In this document: one piece after another, positions 58,410-64,000 of the stretch | Layout of the letters: the number at the start of each line of letters is the position of its first letter | Position numbering within the stretch: position 1 is the first letter of the stretch | Assembly (NCBI GenBank): GCA_030374765.1 | Contig: JARGXX010000093.1 | Location: 124,001-188,000, forward strand | DNA length: 64,000 nucleotides | Source: Agarophyton chilense | Lineage: Eukaryota > Rhodophyta > Florideophyceae > Gracilariales > Gracilariaceae | Reading direction: 5' to 3' | Program-made: the position numbers and the translations under genes | Notes under the pieces: model-generated | Databases searched by the model: none | Seen by the model: the letters and a program-made list of their open reading frames with translations, nothing else | Told to the model about the DNA's origin: nothing

Positions 58410-61050
58410 TTATGGTCCACATGACGCTATATAGCAATCTAACACCGCTTCAAGTCTTCTCGTGAGATTCTCCATGAAAAACTCCTCCCTTATCGCCAGA
58501 TAGATTTTCTCTCTCGACGTTATCCATAGCCCAACCGTCGCGATTCTCTCCTTATTCCCACTCACATCTCTACGATTCCCTCCACAGAATCCATCATTCT
58601 CAAACTCCTCAGCATAGTCATCCTTCACCATGTTCCAGCCAACCCTCAATATGTCCTCAACAGCCAGTGGCAGAAACCTCCCAAACAGCGTCGAGAACAA
58701 AAGTTGCCTTTGGCCTCCCCGCCCAACGTCTCTATCCATCGTGGTCACCACACATCCAATCCATGCATCAAGTCGCGCAAAATGCATCACCGTCCCATCC
58801 ACATACTGCCTTTCTCCATTTCTGTGACTCTCTACCGCGTAGCCCGTAAACTTCTCCAACACTTTCAACGACACCTGATTTCAAAAATACATATCTGCCT
58901 CACCAAAGTCCTCCAAGTTCTCAGACACCTTCGATCCAGAATAAGTAATATCTTCAATCGCACTCGTTCTCCACGCACACAGCTTACCTCTCCCATCCTC
59001 CCCCGACCCCATCAACTTCTCCTGCGCCTCCTCAATCTGCTTCTTCAACTCCGCCCAAAGCTCCGTCCCTTCAGTCACCCTAGCTCGTTTCGGGATCAAA
59101 TCATATCCAAGCATGGAAAACAGCTTATCACGCGCTGCTCGCTTCCGCACCCCAACCACATCGCTCAATGTCTGCTTCATCTGCTGTCTCAAGCACCTAT
59201 CCGCACTTACATTTTCCACGCACTCCTCTCTCCTCCCCGCTTCCCTTATCGACTCCCATTTCTCTCCCATTAACTCAGTCTCTACCACGTGCTTCAACAA
59301 CAAATGGCTCCCGCCCTCTGTCGACGGCGTATACGGTTTCATCTCATATGCAACCTCAATTGGACATCTCGGAACCATTTCCTTCTCTCCCACCACAAAC
59401 ATACTTTTCTCCCTACTCTCCCCAACCGCCTCACTTCTATTCTTCCAGCTTCGACCCACATTCTCGGTGTCGAAGCAAAGTTCCGATGCTTCCAGTTTTG
59501 CATAATGAAGAATCCTATCATACACACGACGTGCAAATCCATAAAACCATTCCTGCACTCCAATGTCATACTTTCGTCGCCGCGTCACGCCTCCCTCCCC
59601 CCTCCCTTCCCCAGCGATTATACCTTTCAACGCCTCCCTCAAACTCTCAATCAGCACCTTCTGCTGCTTCATTTCCTCCCTCGCCCGATCCAGCTCCATT
59701 TGGGTCATTTTCAAACTCACCATCACACTGTAGCTGTCTTCCTTCAGACGTCCCATTTGTCCCTTCAACACATTCATCTTCTCAATTAGCATCGACCGCG
59801 GCAACAAACCTATGTCATCATCATTTGCTTCATCTTCCACTATACGGACGGCGTTCTCCACTACATTTAAATTCGCATTCTCCCGGTTATCATTATTCCT
59901 TGTGAATACAATGTTTCTCCTTACTCGCATACCTTCCGGCGTCCTTCGCCTTGCGTTCACCTCAAACCATTCAACTCCCAAACCCACCCCACTCCTCGGT
60001 GGCAAACGCTCGACATCTTCTTCCTGATGAGAAAGAACTGCTGCTCTTACATCGCCTTCCTCCGCTGAACCACTTGTTCTCCCTCCAGCAAACCCCCTTC
60101 TCCCCCCTCACTCACATGCACTTCTCTGCTTTCCCTTTCGTCTATCACTCTTCTTCCTGTAACTAGAACACTCCCCATTCTTTCCCTTGCACGCTCTCTC
60201 CTTTCTTCCACGTAATCCAAGTTCACCCCCTCCCATCTTTCCGCCTGTTCCCCCGCGGTAACTCCAACACTCTCTCCTTCTGTTCTCTCTCGAACGACTC
60301 TTGCGCCCGCGATTAGACCACTACTGGGTCCACCTATTCTACCCTCCCCACAACGGCTACTCTCTATTCTCCCTTTCTGTATCTCATCATCACCGTCCTC
60401 TTCCCTCATACCCGTAAACGATGCCCCTGCTTCTTCAACGCCTCTGAGGCGGGATCCACGTTCTCCGATCATTCTCTCTCCCTCCTTACGCCCCTTCGTC
60501 CTCTCATTCGGAATCTCTTCACCTCCTTCAGGTGCAGAGCATGGATTTACCGGCTCCACATCAGCTGAAGACGTGAGTACAGCACTTAGAGTCCGCTCGG
60601 ATGCATCCCCTCTCCTTGTCCTCCCTGGAGCTCTGCTCGCCCTCCCCTGCAATCCACTTCTAGGTACACGCATGCGGTTGCTTCGCACGCCATCCCGTTT
60701 TCCATCGCCGTTCCGCACCATCTCTCCCGTAGGCGACGTGATTTGCTCCGTATGCGACGTGATTTGCTCCGTACGCGACGTGATTTGCTCCGTACGAGAC
60801 GTGATTTGCTCCGCACTCTCCTCCGTCACCGTCTTCTTTGCGCGAACAGCCTTTCCTTTGCCCCCACTCGCCTCTCCTTCCCCACGATCTTGCCTTGATC
60901 TACCTCTCAGGCGCACGCCTCCCTTATATCCACTCGCGCCCTGGAGCCTACGCCCCTTGTCCCTTCCGCCCTCCGCATCCCCTCCATGCCGCCGTGATTT
61001 TGTACCGCGCCCGCTAGTGTTCTCGCTTCTCGATTTGCGCTTCGGAGCCA
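58410..61050 (-). pseudogene. Basic coiled-coil protein of the transposon module, unknown function
   Basis: A minus-strand gene of about 870 codons assembled from neighbouring frames. The ATG at 61050 starts MAPKRKSRSENTSGRGTKSR, a nuclear-type basic tail, and the first part is Arg/Gly/Glu-rich. The frame changes around 60050-60107, where both frames are open; this could be a short frameshift or an unseen intron. A probable coiled coil follows at about 59790-59640 (LIEKMNVLKGQMGRLKED, MELDRAREEMKQQKVLIESL). An in-frame TGA lies at 58881-58883, after which about 155 codons remain open. Many CACTA-type elements carry a second, DNA-binding gene (TNPA-like); this could be its counterpart, but no similarity is recognised. 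It converges with the transposase. Confidence 0.5.
60735..60818 (-). repeat. 21-bp tandem repeat, four copies, in the coding frame
   Basis: The plus-strand unit GACGTGATTTGCTCCGTACGC (variant positions) recurs four times and encodes TEQITSR-type heptapeptides (TSRTEQI...). Because the unit is a multiple of three the frame is kept. It is a likely length-variable site. Confidence 0.8.
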
Positions 61051-61375
61051 TGGTTGAAGAGAGAGAGAGCGATCGTGGTATGGTCTTCCACGCGTTGTAA
61101 TGCGATGGATGGGAGAGAAGCTTCGAAACATTCTGCTTCCAAAAATATACCTCCACCCTTTTCGTGTTCTCAGCAAACCCCCAAACTTTTCAGATATTTT
61201 AAATATGCGCTCGAACGCACCAGATATTGGGAAAGTATTCTCCTTCGGTGTACATGACTTTCCTTTAGCATATGTACTACGTCACGCTTTGACGTTATAT
61301 GTAGCGACAAACATAGTAAAAGCCCACAATATCTGGTACACTACAATGAAGAAAAGTAACAAAAGCGATGCACTT
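61051..61375. other. Spacer between the coiled-coil gene and the methyltransferase gene
   Basis: About 325 bp, more AT-rich than its surroundings. ACCAGATATTG (61219-61229) and CAATATCTGGT (61327-61337) form 11-bp inverted arms about 100 bp apart. It could hold the promoter of the coiled-coil gene, or mark an element border. If it is a border, the methyltransferase would lie outside the transposon. Confidence 0.35.
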
Positions 61376-63333
61376 TTAATCAATTACTATGACTGGCGTG
61401 TTATTCATACTCCAGATATACTCTGTCCCATAATCCGCGAACAGCTCCTCTACTATTTCTATATCTCCAATTGCTTGCACTGAAAGCAATCTATAGTCTC
61501 TCAACTGAAATGGGTCCGCCCCGTCCCCGGAGTTCTGATGACCCGAACATTTGCAGTTCGGCGTCTCATTAACCCGTCTTCAACCGCATCCCTGTCCCTA
61601 TCCCCTTCCACATACTTGGGGTCGTTAATTGTTCCCCCCAAGCAAAATGGAGCAGGGACAATCCACACCGGAATAAGAGACACCCCACTAATTCTTCCTG
61701 GTAGCTTGTGAAACACTTCCCCTCGGACGCTTATCTCCATCGCGTACTGCCGAAAACGATCAGCAGTCGCTTTCAATAGCCCCCCTCCGTATGCCTTATG
61801 AACTTCCTTCCGCTTTGAAAGATTATGGTAAACCAAAGTCCCGTAAAAATGACAAACAGTCTCACCTTGTATCACCCGGCGTGTTGTGTAGACACCAACT
61901 CCAGCATTCTGGTGCCTTATCGTCGACTTTGCAATCCGACAACCACATACTGTCGCCTCCACTGCCAGAATAGCATTCCAATCCAACAGTGACATCTTTC
62001 CTTGAAAACTTCTTGGCCACTCATACAGCGCCTGCCGTCGCCCAATCTCCGATATATTCTTATCCTGCCACATGGAGGAGAAAAAATCCACGATATGGGG
62101 TGGAAACATCTGACGCTCGGGAAATCCGGTAGGTGTGTTCCAGGACTTCGAACGCTTTATGACGACGTCCGGAAACAAGCATGTCACTCGAGTCACAGAG
62201 TTCCGAACATCTTGCGATATATGAATATCCGTCTCGTTGTTCCGCATGCATGACGCAAATTTCACTGTAGCGGCGTGCTTCGCATGAGCAAAGCACTGCG
62301 GATCTGGCTCACACCCTAGAAACTGACGGTGCTTTTCTAGTTCCATGCATGCCATGGCCGTTGAAAATGTTTCGGCGAAGAGGTCCACCACTATGTCTCC
62401 CGGCTGAGAAAACCTGCTGATGAGCTCCTTCAGCAAAGCGCCTGACTTCTGTTCCGCCCGCACTTTCTGATACGTAACTGCTCCTTTGGCATTCTTCCTT
62501 CTCCATAGAAGTGTTTCACCATTCGACATGGGAGGCACTTTGTCAATCACGCTATGGTAACCCGGATATCGCGATGGTACATAGCTGAAGTTCTCATAGT
62601 TCACCATGCCATGTTGTTCGGCGTAGGACAACCCGCTGCGAACTCCATGAATGGCGTACTCTGTTCCGGGAAACAGGGAGCACGAACTACGTCCGGGATT
62701 ACGCATCGGATTGCCTTGCGAGCGAATGAAGTGCAGCTGGACCTTGTCCACGACAAACGACCTGCTCTTCTGTCCATTCTCATCCTTTGCACCAATTCGA
62801 CCCAACACTTCTTTCCATTCGTTCACCTGCTCAATCGCGCAGAATATAACGATATGCCCTCCCGGACGCAGAAGTTTAGAGATGAGCTTCGCCGTTTTCA
62901 CCATGTCTTGCCGGTTAAGAACGTCGTACCAGCTGTTTTTCCTGTTCTTCTTCGCACGTATATTATACGGCGGGTCCGTGAGAACCAACTGCACTTTCCC
63001 TATCGGAGAGACCCCATTGCTGCGCAATGTCTCGTCAATCTCCACCAGGTTCTCGAAAGTACAATTGAACATTCGACAGTGCTTATCCATCTCCGACTCG
63101 CACTTTTGGAGAGACATTATATCATCCAGAGAGGTAATGTCGTGAGGCGGCAGAATATCCACCGACTCAGATTCGACCGACCTTGGTCCAGCTGTGGAAG
63201 AATGCTGACCAACACCCATGTTCTCTTCCTCATTCCCGGTCCCACCCTCCACTCCCTCTCCACCCTCCACCGCCGGAGCCTCCGAATCTTTCTCAGGGGG
63301 TACAACTTCTATCTCGTCTTCTTCCATAACCAT
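61376..63333 (-). pseudogene. DNA amino-methyltransferase fused to a SET domain
   Basis: From the ATG at 63333 (MVMEEDEIEVV) there is an acidic N-terminal segment. A beta-type N6-adenine/N4-cytosine DNA methyltransferase domain (PF01555-like) follows: DPPYNI at 62959-62976 (residues 120-125), LLRPGGHIVIFCA after it, then QPGDIVVDLFAETFSTAMAC near 62355-62405. The order, catalytic motif before AdoMet motif, is that of beta-class enzymes. The AdoMet motif normally reads F-x-G-x-G; here it is F-A-E-T-F. From about 61910 a SET domain starts (GVGVYTTRRVIQGETVCHFYG), with TINDPKY and TANVRVI where the family has its N-H/N-D core. The frame closes at 61501, but the usual SET end (LLSVQAIGDIEIVEELFADY) is readable in another frame down to a TAA at 61376, so one frameshift lies near 61520. 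It would methylate DNA and, by inference, histone lysine. Confidence 0.7.
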
Positions 63334-63405
63334 TGTAGGTTCCGCCTTTGTCGCAGCCACCACTTCCACCTCCACACTCCCTCGCAGCTTTAGTGGCGAT
63401 ATTTA

Positions 63406-63996
63406 TTCCGAGATGGTAGAGATAAGAGAGTTCGAGAAGCAGTCGAATCTCTCCGCAAACACTCTAGGCAAAGTGTATGTAAACGGTTTTAGATCGTCCC
63501 ATCTTTCCGGAGCTGATATAGAGTAAAGCTGCTCATTCACCACCACTTTGTGCAGGTCAGCGAGAATCTCTTTGGCCAACATACGAAGTGGAGTGTCAAC
63601 GTACTCCGGGAGGTTCCACGCCCATGGGACGACATCCTCCTCCAATAAAGCACAGTTTCTACCAGGAAGGAGTCGTTGGGCCATGTCCTTGTGAGAGAAC
63701 CCATCCCTTCTGTTTCCGATTGCCTGGAACTGCATATCAGAATATCGTAGATGGATAAAGGGCAAAACCATGACTTCCACGCCAGGGAATCCCAAATATT
63801 GGGCGAAGCTGTCCCACGCGTTATTGATGAGCTGCACACCAAAGCCCACACGCTGAGCTACTGGTTTGTCATAAATCGCCACCTTCGAAAATGGCGTATC
63901 GTAGGTTCTGTCCCGCTTTCTTCGCTTACGGGAGACTCTTCTCTTCTCCATAGAGACCGACTGAATACAAATGAGGAACAGCAACCTCTGGAACAT
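63406..63996 (-). CDS. Basic protein upstream of, and in frame with, the methyltransferase
   Basis: About 197 codons, possibly continuing beyond the window edge. An ATG at 63951 gives MEKRRVSRKRRKRDRTYDTP, a strongly basic nuclear-type tail; an upstream in-frame ATG at 63996 adds a hydrophobic stretch. The rest is a globular, Trp/Phe-containing sequence (WDSFAQYLGFPGVEVMVLPF, WAWNLPEY) that I do not recognise. It ends in a TAA at 63403-63405, and the same frame then runs on into the methyltransferase. It may therefore be the N-terminal part of that gene split by one stop, or a separate gene about 70 bp upstream. Confidence 0.45.
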
Positions 63997-64000
63997 TGTC

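Noticed and set aside
1-64000. CRISPR arrays, bacterial operons or ribosome-binding sites
   Set aside because: Nothing of the kind is present. Gene and element types are eukaryotic.

Overview
This is eukaryotic nuclear DNA that is almost entirely transposable-element sequence. No complete, clearly functional host gene is visible. The intron-poor frames, chromodomain Ty3/gypsy elements, PIF/Harbinger-like nuclease, LINE relics and TNP2/Plavaka-type transposase would fit a florideophyte red alga or another repeat-rich protist or alga. The sequence alone does not settle the organism, and I hold that identification loosely.

Layout. 0.7-1.4 kb: end of a PIF/Harbinger-like DDE nuclease, cut by an LTR. 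1.4-11.4 kb: Ty3/gypsy chromodomain element A (minus strand), with both LTRs and an extra gene on the opposite strand. 11.4-16.4 kb: mixed relics, including a LINE-like tail and a THO2-like (THO complex subunit 2) pseudogene. 16.4-22.4 kb: degraded Ty3/gypsy element B (plus strand), split by a 913-bp TG...CA insertion that looks like a solo LTR. 22.4-27.0 kb: no recognisable gene. 27.0-30.7 kb: LINE relic carrying a solo LTR with a perfect 5-bp target duplication. 32.3-40.1 kb: element C (plus strand) with its 3' LTR and an opposite-strand gene. 42.2-47.4 kb: element D, a different gypsy lineage with paired LTRs. About 48.5-53.6 kb: partial element E (minus strand), again with an opposite-strand gene, here about 554 codons and open.

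54.8-64.0 kb is the most unusual part. A TNP2/Plavaka-like transposase (plus) converges on a basic coiled-coil protein gene (minus). Behind it on the minus strand lie a fusion of a DPPY-type DNA amino-methyltransferase with a SET histone-methyltransferase domain and a further basic protein. If these form one mobile unit, it is a DNA transposon carrying both a DNA- and a histone-modifying activity on one polypeptide. In-frame stops and frame changes suggest this copy is decayed, or that the genes are expressed in an unusual way.

The second theme is the opposite-strand gene shared by elements A, C and E. In each it sits between the end of pol and the 3' LTR, tail-to-tail with pol, and the three proteins are recognisably related. 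Elements A-E are treated as fossils.
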